In this document: in pieces, positions 36,608 to 44,657 of the stretch
Layout of the letters: each line of letters starts with the position of its first letter
Position numbering within the stretch: position 1 is the stretch's first letter
NCBI RefSeq assembly: GCF_007753095.1
Contig: NZ_CP036348.1
Span: 3,596,001 to 3,660,000, forward strand
Length of the DNA: 64,000 nucleotides
Source of the DNA: Rosistilla carotiformis
GTDB taxonomy: Bacteria > Planctomycetota > Planctomycetia > Pirellulales > Pirellulaceae
Reading direction: 5' to 3'
Made by a program: the position numbers and the translations under genes
Notes under the pieces: generated by a model
The model's database searches: none
Told to the model about the DNA's origin: nothing
Seen by the model: only the letters and a program-made list of their open reading frames with translations

Positions 36608-37665
36608 GCGTTGCACCCCCAACACCTGAAGATCAGGTTCTCTTCCTCAGAAATATCCAACGGTTGCTTGGTGAGGGTCAATTCACGGCCTCTTACAAGT
36701 TTGCCCTGCTTCATGCCATTGCCGATTTGTGCGTTATCAAGGGCGATGATACCGGGGGTTCTTTGGATCTCGATGTGAAAGACATCGCTGAAAAGTTCAT
36801 CGAACTTTATTGGCAACAATGCAGGCCATTCCAAAGCGGTAGTCAGTCAACTGGGATTATTCTTCAGCAGAACACAGGACGACAGGCAGCGGTCATCTCC
36901 ACAGTCATTAAGGCCCAAGATGATTTCGGTAGTTCGCTTTTCAAATTCAAACAAACCGCACCGGACTTGTGGCGTTCATTGAAAGGAACTGTAAAACGGG
37001 TCGTCAACGAGATGCCGCTGTGGAAGTTGCAGACTGTTGGAAGTGAACGCCTCGATTTCCTGTATGACAACTTGGACACGACCACAAAGACGATCACACT
37101 GAAGCCCGGTGTGGCTTTCTGCTTCAGGGCTTTCTACGGCCTGATGCGAGATCTGATTCAGGGAGCATGGGTGAGATTCGTTCAGAGGCTCAACGCCAAC
37201 AATCTCGGAAACCTGACCGACCTTGGGACGTTTATGTTCGATCAAGAGCGGTCATCGCTGGAAGCATACAAACACATTTTAATCGACGTTCAGGATCGAC
37301 AGTGTTTCTATTGTCATCAAGAACTGCGAACCAATTTGGAAGTTGATCATTTTGTTCCTTGGTCTCGATATCCAACTGATCTGGGGCACAACTTTGTGTT
37401 GGCTCATCCACGTTGTAACAACTCAAAGTCCGACTATCTTGCCGCAGAACAACATTTGGAATCGTGGTCGGAAAGAAATCGGGTTCGGTCTGTTGAGTTG
37501 GACCAGCGATTGATTGATGCTGGATTGCCCTCAGATTCATTAGCTTCAATCAGGATCACGGAGTGGGCTTATGAGCAAGTTGAAAAGTCCAAGGGACAAG
37601 TGTGGTTACAACAAGCGGTGTTTCAGCACTTAGGACCGAAATGGCGGGAACTGTTGGTGGCGTGA
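36604..37665 (+). CDS. HNH endonuclease
   Basis: A 353-residue protein. A helical N-terminal domain (about 1-210; LLHAIADLCVIKGDDTGGSLDLDVKDIAEKFIELYW) precedes an HNH core at about 235-285: CFYCHQELRTNLEVDHFVPW, then HNFVLAHPRCNNSKSDYL. The paired Cys, DH and N-H-CN residues of a zinc-stabilised HNH are intact. Translational overlap with the HIT gene suggests a two-gene unit. The N-terminal region resembles those of stand-alone HNH defence nucleases, but I cannot name a system. Confidence 0.88.
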   Translation: MSVAPPTPEDQVLFLRNIQRLLGEGQFTASYKFALLHAIADLCVIKGDDTGGSLDLDVKDIAEKFIELYWQQCRPFQSGSQSTGIILQQNTGRQAAVISTVIKAQDDFGSSLFKFKQTAPDLWRSLKGTVKRVVNEMPLWKLQTVGSERLDFLYDNLDTTTKTITLKPGVAFCFRAFYGLMRDLIQGAWVRFVQRLNANNLGNLTDLGTFMFDQERSSLEAYKHILIDVQDRQCFYCHQELRTNLEVDHFVPWSRYPTDLGHNFVLAHPRCNNSKSDYLAAEQHLESWSERNRVRSVELDQRLIDAGLPSDSLASIRITEWAYEQVEKSKGQVWLQQAVFQHLGPKWRELLVA

Positions 37666-37697
37666 GCCAAAAACAACCACCTTCAGCTACGCCAAGT

Positions 37698-38789
37698 TCA
37701 GCCAAACATTCCCGGAAACTCAACGTCCTCCAAGTTGGAAACCGTGTCCTCAATCTGTGATGTGAATTTCTTGAATTCTTGAGCTTCACAAAGATCACCG
37801 TGCTTGGAGACCTCTTGGTTCACTGCCTCCAATATGTCGGCTGCTTCGTTAGCTTGATCTCTACGGCTTTTCAACCTTTTGGGAGGCGGAACGAAGACCT
37901 TCTTCCTTTTCAAAGTCTCGGGGATAGCCGGTTTTTCATAGGCAAGCTCTTCCAGAATTGTTGCTGCTTCATCTCGGGCCATTCCGACATCGGACTCCTG
38001 AAGGGACTCCGGTGTATTCTCGAAGGCGTCTCGAAGGTCGCTTCCAAGTTCTTCAATAATGCTGAAGGCTTCTTCAACCCATTTCAAAACAGTTTTCGTG
38101 CATTTCTTACGAAGGAGCGATTCAAATTCCTCTGGTAATGGTAGAGGCTTTTGAAACCGGTAGATCGTGTTCTTTCCCTCGGGGCCGAAAAGCTGAAAAC
38201 TTCCCTTCAATACCTTTCGCCAGCTTGAACCGTATCGTGATGTAAGCTGGCGACCGGTCAATCGCTCACCCATTGGCTCCATGATGACTTTGCAGCCACT
38301 TTTCCCTTTCTTGGGCGGCTCAAAAGCAAGGCCGACTCCAAATTCTCGGTCTTGCGTTGTCCACGGCTTGTCTGGCCCGATGCTGATGACGCCTGTGGAC
38401 TCACTAGGAAACCCAAAACGAACAGGGTCGTGGTATCCAACAATGATAAACTTCGAGTTGTTCTCACCGGCCCAGATTATCGGCCACGCTGAATACGCCT
38501 CGCCCTTCGATTTCATAAGCGTATAAGCAGGGGTGTCAGGAGAGAGTTCTGCAAACTGCTCTAAATCGGCTTTGAGGGACTTGGCGTTTGAGAGCTTCTT
38601 CGGTTTCACGCTCGTACTTGATAGCTGGCCAAAGATAGCCTTTGTTGACGGAAGGCCATCGACTGCCTTGGCAAGTTCACCTAGCGTCAGTATTCTCGGT
38701 TTTCCTACTTTGGCACGCAATGTTTCCGCTACGGGACAATTTATTGCCTCTTTGTAAGTCAGTTTTTTAGTTGCTGTTTTCTTTGCCAT
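37698..38789 (-). CDS. Hypothetical protein
   Basis: A 363-residue Lys-rich protein beginning MAKKTATKKLTYKEAINCP. A central beta-rich part (KFIIVGYHDPVRFGFPSESTGVISIG, FGVGLAFEPPKKGKSGCKV) is followed by a helical C-terminal third. No motif I recognise. It starts 12 bases downstream of the lipoprotein gene's stop on the same strand, so the two are probably co-transcribed. Confidence 0.65.
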   Translation of the reverse strand: MAKKTATKKLTYKEAINCPVAETLRAKVGKPRILTLGELAKAVDGLPSTKAIFGQLSSTSVKPKKLSNAKSLKADLEQFAELSPDTPAYTLMKSKGEAYSAWPIIWAGENNSKFIIVGYHDPVRFGFPSESTGVISIGPDKPWTTQDREFGVGLAFEPPKKGKSGCKVIMEPMGERLTGRQLTSRYGSSWRKVLKGSFQLFGPEGKNTIYRFQKPLPLPEEFESLLRKKCTKTVLKWVEEAFSIIEELGSDLRDAFENTPESLQESDVGMARDEAATILEELAYEKPAIPETLKRKKVFVPPPKRLKSRRDQANEAADILEAVNQEVSKHGDLCEAQEFKKFTSQIEDTVSNLEDVEFPGMFG

Positions 38790-38800
38790 GTTGCTGCTCA

Positions 38801-39694
38801 CTACTTCACGGTCAATCTCAATTCAATCGGTCGATGATCACTGGTTGTTTTATCATCGGGGAAATCATTTTCACGAACAATCACACGACAAACCGGATTC
38901 CAATCCTTGGCTGGACCAGCCACAAGAGCAAAGTCCAGCATTGATTCTGGATAATTATCGTTGCCGTCTCCGTCGTTGTCAGACCAGTTGGTATCGATCA
39001 AATCAACCGGCTTCACCCATGAAAAAATGTTGTCTCTAAGGATCTCTGGGAAGGCGTCGTTTCCACGTTCAGTGTGGAAGTCATAATCCATGTTAAAATC
39101 GCCGATATTGATCACGCCGACGTTCTGATCACGAGCCCACTCCCTGAGTCCAATGGCTTGTTGTTTTCTGAGTTCAGCGTTACCACGGGCAAGATGGTTC
39201 GTCATTACGATGAATTGAATGCCGATGACTTTATCCTCAAGTCGAACGTAAAGCGGTGATCGATGAGTTCCGTTGTTCAACGTAAAGTCACGATGCTCCA
39301 TCAGTTCTTTGGTTTCCAGCAACTCGAATCGATCTGAGTCGAAACTGATTTGGAGACGGTCGTTCCTGCCGGTACGGCCATTGACCGATTGAAATTTAGG
39401 ACCAAGGGCAGCGGTGTATCGGTCAAAATTTTCGTCGGCCACTTCGGACAGGCAATAAACGTCGTACCCGCTCATTTCACCAAGCTGCTTGGCGATAACC
39501 TCGGGATAGTTGCCGCCTGATTCCACATTCCATGCCAGAATGGAAATTGCTCCGGTCTTTGCCGAAGGATTGGAAGCGGTTGGCTGTTCGACCACTGGTT
39601 GAACTGGCCGATCAGCATCCGGTGTTGGCTTTGTCGCTGAATCACAGCCAACAAGAGCCACAACAAAGAGAATCCATCCACCGAATTTCCACAT
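38801..39694 (-). CDS. Endonuclease/exonuclease/phosphatase-family lipoprotein
   Basis: A 297-residue protein with a lipoprotein signal (WKFGGWILFVVALVGC, lipobox Cys17), so it is anchored to a membrane facing outward. The EEP fold shows ILAWNVESGG, the catalytic GDFNMD and the terminal SDHRPIEL with its His. Relatives include DNase I-like nucleases and sphingomyelinases. The substrate is unknown, but an exported nuclease-like enzyme on a mobile island is notable. It is divergent from the NADAR gene, with about 58 bases between starts. Confidence 0.85.
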   Translation of the reverse strand: MWKFGGWILFVVALVGCDSATKPTPDADRPVQPVVEQPTASNPSAKTGAISILAWNVESGGNYPEVIAKQLGEMSGYDVYCLSEVADENFDRYTAALGPKFQSVNGRTGRNDRLQISFDSDRFELLETKELMEHRDFTLNNGTHRSPLYVRLEDKVIGIQFIVMTNHLARGNAELRKQQAIGLREWARDQNVGVINIGDFNMDYDFHTERGNDAFPEILRDNIFSWVKPVDLIDTNWSDNDGDGNDNYPESMLDFALVAGPAKDWNPVCRVIVRENDFPDDKTTSDHRPIELRLTVK

Positions 39695-39752
39695 GAACCA
39701 ATTCCTGTAAAATCATGTCTTGCCAGAACCCCTATTTCTGTTTGGCCACAAC

Positions 39753-40325
39753 ATGCTTGATCTTGAAACATTACGACAACGATGTTCGACCGGCGAACAA
39801 TTCGACTACCTGTACTTCTGGGGGCATCAGTCGTCCAAGGATGGCAAGATCACGAAATCGTGCCTGAGCCAGTGGTACGAATCATCGTTCACCGTTGATG
39901 GAACAGTTTACCAAACTGCTGAGCATTGGATGATGGCGGCGAAAGCCCGGCTATTCGGCGACGAAGAATCGCTGTTACAAATTTTGGAATCAAGTGATCC
40001 AAAGACAGCGAAGGCCCTTGGCCGGAAAGTGAAGAACTTCGACAGTTCACTTTGGGATGAGAACGCTCGTCGTCTTGTGACCGAGGGCAACGTCGCCAAG
40101 TTCAGCCAGAACAGTCACCTTCAAGAGTTCCTGTTGGGGACTGGCGATGCCGTGCTTGTTGAAGCAAGTCCGTATGATCGAATTTGGGGAATTGGTTTGA
40201 AAGCAGACGATGACCGGGCAAAGAACCCCGTGACGTGGCAGGGGCAGAACTTGCTTGGGTTTGCTTTGATGGATGTTCGTGAAGAGTTGTCAAAGCAGTC
40301 GGGAACAACGGCACCGAAGGAGTGA
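39753..40325 (+). CDS. NADAR-family protein
   Basis: A 190-residue NADAR (DUF1768/YbiA-like) protein: LYFWGHQSS, SQWYESSFTVDGTVYQTAEHWMMAAKARLF, and PYDRIWGIGL near the C-terminus. The family hydrolyses ribosyl-linked nucleotide intermediates, and some members remove ADP-ribose from DNA guanine as antitoxins of DarT1-like toxins. I see no DarT partner beside it. ATG 39753 is preferred over a TTG at 39720. With the macro remnant and HIT gene it forms a small group of ADP-ribose/nucleotide-processing genes. Confidence 0.88.
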   Translation: MLDLETLRQRCSTGEQFDYLYFWGHQSSKDGKITKSCLSQWYESSFTVDGTVYQTAEHWMMAAKARLFGDEESLLQILESSDPKTAKALGRKVKNFDSSLWDENARRLVTEGNVAKFSQNSHLQEFLLGTGDAVLVEASPYDRIWGIGLKADDDRAKNPVTWQGQNLLGFALMDVREELSKQSGTTAPKE

Positions 40326-40517
40326 TGACATGAATCGAAAGCCCTCACTGCACCCAGCTTGTAAATTTTTTCCATTGTTAGGTGAAACGAGTTGGTTAAG
40401 TAGAGTTTCGAAACGAACAAGGATTGAGCACCGTGATGAAACAGAAAAATCAATGTCCGCTTTTTCGACTTTGACCCAGCCGAGACATTTTTCGAAGCCG
40501 ATTAAAAACGCATCGTC

Positions 40518-40865
40518 CTAAAACACCCTGTCCCATCCTGTCTTTCCCTGATTCTCATTCTCTCCGTTTTCATTCTCTGCCTCAATCTCTCCGTCTTCAT
40601 CCCAAGTATTCGAGGCATATTTTGCGTCAATTAACGCTTCGATAATTTCGTCAGGCCCGGACGCCATGATCATGTGTGTGTCAGCTTCCAGCGTAACGCC
40701 CTGACCAGCAATCATGCTCCGAACTTTACGCAATATTTCCGCAGCGTAATCGAGTTGTTGTGCGTGTGCCTCCAACGCATCCTCGACGGTGGCACAATGT
40801 TTGAGATGATGTCCCAAGTCATCGCCTTGTTTGAAATAGGGCAAGTGGATATCTGCGTACTTCAC
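40518..40865 (-). CDS. Hypothetical protein, end of the kinase unit
   Basis: A 115-residue acidic protein starting MKYADIHLPYFKQGDDLGHHL. Its ATG overlaps the kinase stop by 4 bases (40862-40865). It contains a helical stretch (VEDALEAHAQQLDYAAEILRKVRSMI) and a Glu/Asn-rich tail. It may be a kinase substrate or partner, judged only by coupling. Nothing is recognised at family level. Confidence 0.65.
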   Translation of the reverse strand: MKYADIHLPYFKQGDDLGHHLKHCATVEDALEAHAQQLDYAAEILRKVRSMIAGQGVTLEADTHMIMASGPDEIIEALIDAKYASNTWDEDGEIEAENENGENENQGKTGWDRVF

Positions 40866-41947
40866 TCGATAGCCTCCTCATTTGCTTGGATTGCGGACTG
40901 CAACTCTTCGCAGGATTGGTAGCGATGCTCCATATCCGAAAGACAAGTCAATATTATTGCACGGTGGCTCTCGGGCAGTTCAGCGATCTCAGTCAGGGAA
41001 TCGGCGAAATTGGCTCCACCGGGAACAGTGTTCGTTACAGCGTTGTACCACAGAGCACCTATAGAATAAATGTCCGACCGTCGATCAATGAGTTTGGGAT
41101 TATCAATCAACTCACGGGCGGTATAGTGACCTCCTGCGGGGTTTTCTCCCTGTTGTGTGAGCCGGGAAGTCAAGGAACGTTCAACGTAAACTCCCAGACC
41201 GAAATCAATTATGCGGCAGTCGTTGGGTGCGAGGAGAACATTACCCGGCGTAAGGTCTCGATGTACAATTTGTTTCTCGTGTGCGTGTTGCAGGGCCGAG
41301 GTCATTAACTTCACCATCGACAACGCCTTCACTGGTGGCATTCGCCCATACGCCATCAACGCTCGATTGAGCGTCAAGCTTTCGAAGTAGTCCATCACAA
41401 TAAAAGGACGCTCTCGATACAGGCCTACGTCCCGGACAGTTACGATGTTTGGATGTTGAAGGTCATACAACATGCTTGCTTCTTGAAAGAATCGGCTTAG
41501 GGCTGTACCGCCGCCGTCATGAAACATCGGTTGATAGAATTTTATTGCGAATCGTCGTTCGGTTAGCTTGTGACGTGCAACAAAGATTCGGCCAAATCCA
41601 CCACGGCCCAACTCTCTCTCAATATCGTAGTTGTCCAAGGAATCCCCAGACGACAAAAGACTTATGAGTTGTGCGAGAGCATTACCGACATGAGAATTCC
41701 ACTCGAACGACTTCTCGTACCGTTGCTTCATCCACACACGATAGGCTTCTAACGTCGTGCTACTTGCCAGAAATTCTGGAAGTTTCCCCTTGAGCAAAGG
41801 ATGGCGACGAAGGATCGCTCGTATGCGGCAATATGAGTCGTTAAAGCCATCGTCGGCGGGATACTGGAGTCCGACTTTCAGCGTTTCGATGAGCGCAGCA
41901 ACGGAGTCTTGTTCGTTCAACGGCGGCAAATCTAGCGTTTTGTTCAT
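40862..41947 (-). CDS. Ser/Thr protein kinase (Hanks type), catalytically intact
   Basis: A 361-residue kinase. After a helical ~105-residue N-terminal region comes the kinase domain: glycine loop LGRGGFGRI (113-121), Lys136 in FAIKF, HRD 229-231 (VHRDLTPGNV), DFG 248-250 and DRRSDIYSIGALWYN. All catalytic residues are present. No transmembrane segment. It sits in the same-strand run downstream of BREX, after a TPR protein. In Pgl (BREX type 2) the kinase PglW is essential; type 1 BREX normally lacks one, so this gene could add phosphorylation control. Independent function is equally possible. Confidence 0.9.
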   Translation of the reverse strand: MNKTLDLPPLNEQDSVAALIETLKVGLQYPADDGFNDSYCRIRAILRRHPLLKGKLPEFLASSTTLEAYRVWMKQRYEKSFEWNSHVGNALAQLISLLSSGDSLDNYDIERELGRGGFGRIFVARHKLTERRFAIKFYQPMFHDGGGTALSRFFQEASMLYDLQHPNIVTVRDVGLYRERPFIVMDYFESLTLNRALMAYGRMPPVKALSMVKLMTSALQHAHEKQIVHRDLTPGNVLLAPNDCRIIDFGLGVYVERSLTSRLTQQGENPAGGHYTARELIDNPKLIDRRSDIYSIGALWYNAVTNTVPGGANFADSLTEIAELPESHRAIILTCLSDMEHRYQSCEELQSAIQANEEAIE

Positions 41948-41982
41948 GATGATTTGTGATTCATATACTTATGGCCGCATCC

Positions 41983-43050
41983 CTACTGTTCCGCAGCGAT
42001 TTGATATTCCTTGCTGAAATCCACACCTACGTTGGTTCCCGGTGCGAACTGCTCGAATGCTGCATACATGATCGAGACAAGTTGTAGGCCAGTGAACTCG
42101 CCGTCAAGCGATTTCACTTTGTAAGTTTTGGTGGGATCGTTGATGCTCAGCCCCTTTGTGCCAAGCAAACCAATTTCGATTCCAAGATCTTGAATCTGCT
42201 TCGGTTCCATAGTCCGAAACTTTTCCAGCGCCATTCCGATGTACTCGACAACATCCAGACGAACATCGGAGTTTTCCCGCATCCGATTTTCAGCGATTTT
42301 CGTTCGACGTTCTTTTGCGATATCGACGATGTGCTCTGGACCGCCGATTTGAATTGCCATTCGATAAAGACCATCAGCCGAGGAATCATCACCAAGGGCC
42401 TCTTGAGCTTCGCCAAGTCCAACCATGGCGGCGATATCTTTGGGAGCTTCAGCAAGGCAGCGGCTCAAAATCTCGCTGGCATCTTGATAGCGATCCTGTT
42501 TCATCAAACAGGCACCAAGATTTCTCAAGGCCCATTGGTTTTTGGGGTCAACCTTTGTTGCCTTCCGAAGCCACTCTTCCGCAATCAACAAATTGCCAGA
42601 GTTAATTTCCGCAACTCCAAGAGCCGTCAGCCCATGAACGTGATCTGGTGCAATTTCAATAAGTTGCTCCAAAGTTGCGGATGCTTTGTCGAACTGGCGT
42701 AGTTCGCTGTAAACGACACCAAGATGATAAAGATTGTCAGCATCGGTTGGGTCTTGCTGAACCAGAGTCCACAACATCGGCAAAGCGGTCGTCAGCTTTC
42801 CATCGTTTAGCAGATCAAGGATTTTCTCTTTGGGATCTTTCCAATTGGCTTCCTTGGTCCAGTGGACTTCGATTTCTTGATCGGCATCACTCACGATCAC
42901 ACGAGCCCGACCACCGAAACCAGCAAACTGCTTAGCAAAAAATTGGCTTACCTTGGATGTAAACTCGTCTGATCCCAACTTGACCTCATCGCCAAGCAGC
43001 GAGATATCAAAGTCCTCGAAAGCTAATTTGAATGTGAACTCTTTGGACAT
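41983..43050 (-). CDS. TPR-repeat protein
   Basis: A 355-residue protein. A beta-rich N-terminal ~65 residues precede at least four tetratricopeptide repeats (about 85-235: ALPMLWTLVQQDPTDADNLYHLGVVYSELRQFDKA and following units). A C-terminal region (about 240-355) has no motif I know. It is probably a scaffold. It lies 3 bases after the upstream unknown gene and 35 before the kinase, so the three likely work together. Confidence 0.85.
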   Translation of the reverse strand: MSKEFTFKLAFEDFDISLLGDEVKLGSDEFTSKVSQFFAKQFAGFGGRARVIVSDADQEIEVHWTKEANWKDPKEKILDLLNDGKLTTALPMLWTLVQQDPTDADNLYHLGVVYSELRQFDKASATLEQLIEIAPDHVHGLTALGVAEINSGNLLIAEEWLRKATKVDPKNQWALRNLGACLMKQDRYQDASEILSRCLAEAPKDIAAMVGLGEAQEALGDDSSADGLYRMAIQIGGPEHIVDIAKERRTKIAENRMRENSDVRLDVVEYIGMALEKFRTMEPKQIQDLGIEIGLLGTKGLSINDPTKTYKVKSLDGEFTGLQLVSIMYAAFEQFAPGTNVGVDFSKEYQIAAEQ

Positions 43051-43053
43051 GAT

Positions 43054-43818
43054 CTACCTCGCCACCGTCTGAAACCAGCGGTCGATACCAACCGCTTTTG
43101 CCCACGACTCAATCAATTCACGATCCTTGTTCGGGTCATCGGCAATGGATGCGTTTAATGCCAAAAGTTTTTCGCCAATCGGTTTGTAGCCAGCAGCGGT
43201 AAACGGAGTGCTGAGCGCCGGTTCGTTCCAAAGGTCAGCCCAGAACTGGGTGAATGCTGAACTCATTGAGGCGTTGGCGTCAATTATTTCTTTCGGTGCG
43301 ATCTTCTTGATGCTGGGGCTCAACGCTTCCATCGACTCTTGCAGTTGTTGTTCGATGTTTTTGCGTTGCAGCGGTCGGAGTTTGGGATGGTCGTCGTGAA
43401 TTTGCCTGTCAACACGAATCGCAATTGGAAATGATCGTAACTGCCAACCGAGTCCGTTCCCAAATTGAGTTGCAAGTTGAGGAATAGCGTGTTCCGGTAT
43501 GCTGGGATTCTTGTTGGCGTGTTCGGTCGTCAACTTCAGTACATCACCCGCCATGTTTGGCTTCGATGCAAGGTCGAATCTCGATTCTTTGTCAGCCTCG
43601 ATAGTTCGGAGCGCCAACAAGCATTGAAAAGCGACTAGGTACGGCAGCACAGCCTCATGCTCCTGTTTGTGGAGCAGTAGATGGGCTGGCTGATCATCCC
43701 GAGCAATGCGAATGGTCGCATGTCCAGCAAACTTCGGATCGCACTGCATGATCAAAGGTTTACCGCTGGCCGATTCAACTCGGCCAATGAATTCACGTTG
43801 CAGTTCGATCAAATCCAA
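43054..43818 (-). CDS. Hypothetical protein upstream of the TPR/kinase genes
   Basis: A 254-residue soluble protein, MDLIELQREFIGRVESASG at the start. The region around HKQEHEAVLPYLVAFQCLLALR is helical but I see no complete metalloprotease or nuclease motif. A 127-base gap separates it from the next upstream gene, which may hold a promoter for the unknown-TPR-kinase-unknown unit. Function unknown. Confidence 0.65.
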   Translation of the reverse strand: MDLIELQREFIGRVESASGKPLIMQCDPKFAGHATIRIARDDQPAHLLLHKQEHEAVLPYLVAFQCLLALRTIEADKESRFDLASKPNMAGDVLKLTTEHANKNPSIPEHAIPQLATQFGNGLGWQLRSFPIAIRVDRQIHDDHPKLRPLQRKNIEQQLQESMEALSPSIKKIAPKEIIDANASMSSAFTQFWADLWNEPALSTPFTAAGYKPIGEKLLALNASIADDPNKDRELIESWAKAVGIDRWFQTVAR

Positions 43819-43945
43819 TGGAAATCCACCTGAAAAATAGTTTTGTCGATTAAGAACGGCATTTTAAGGGACTGTGACAATGGCCGGAAGGGACAGGCGG
43901 CAGTTGCAGTCTGGCCGGAATTTCGCACGCAGTCGCAATCGCTCG

Positions 43946-44653
43946 TTATTCCAATATCATCTGATGCTCGTCAGGTTCATCCCAGAATTCACTACTAACT
44001 AAATCAAGAGTTCCCCTTATTTCCTGACACAAGTGGCGGCCTTCATCAAGTGAGAGAAATCGCATCCATTCATCAGGATATCTTTGCCGAATCACAAGTA
44101 AGACAAACGAAATCGGTCTCAACATACGCCTTGTCGCAACTCGAATATGATTCTTGAAGCCAAAGTGAACATGCGAGACTGGATGTCTGCCGGGCATATA
44201 GGCACTCGCTGCGTAATCGTATCGAATCGGAGTAACCGGTCTCGCCTCGCAAGTGTTCACATATTGTTCGTACTCTTGGCGAAGAGAGTCACCCCATTCT
44301 GCAATTACGTCATCGTAATTTGCGTCTTCGGGTTTAATGTCAAGCCACTCGGCGGAAAAGTCCTGATACGACTGAACTTCCAAAGGACAATCGAGATAGG
44401 AGTAGCTCAATCCACCATCATGCTCATTGTTACCCGATTTGCTAAAATGAATGAGAGATTGATCTGAGAGAATAAAGTCATAGGCAATCTCTTGTATTGT
44501 GCGTTCGAATGTTTCACGGTACGACAGCGCTCGAAACGTCGCCGCTTTTACGCTCCGGTTTGGGCAATACTCTTGCCTTTCAAGTAGATCAAGTTGGTTC
44601 AGCACATCAGCCGCACGATTGATCTGGTCATTAAACATGCCATCGCCGATCAC
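43946..44653 (-). CDS. Hypothetical protein downstream of the helicase
   Basis: A 235-residue acidic protein, aromatic-rich in the middle (EHDGGLSYSYLDCPLEVQSYQDF). GTG 44653 lies 4 bases beyond the helicase stop and has a GGGAG motif; ATG 44638 is an alternative. Tight spacing implies co-transcription with the helicase. I recognise no domain. Confidence 0.6.
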   Translation of the reverse strand: MIGDGMFNDQINRAADVLNQLDLLERQEYCPNRSVKAATFRALSYRETFERTIQEIAYDFILSDQSLIHFSKSGNNEHDGGLSYSYLDCPLEVQSYQDFSAEWLDIKPEDANYDDVIAEWGDSLRQEYEQYVNTCEARPVTPIRYDYAASAYMPGRHPVSHVHFGFKNHIRVATRRMLRPISFVLLVIRQRYPDEWMRFLSLDEGRHLCQEIRGTLDLVSSEFWDEPDEHQMILE

Positions 44654-44657
44654 CGTG

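Noticed and set aside
40273-40521. 82-codon plus-strand frame after the NADAR gene
   Set aside because: Overlaps the NADAR 3' end in another frame and shows no ribosome site or domain.
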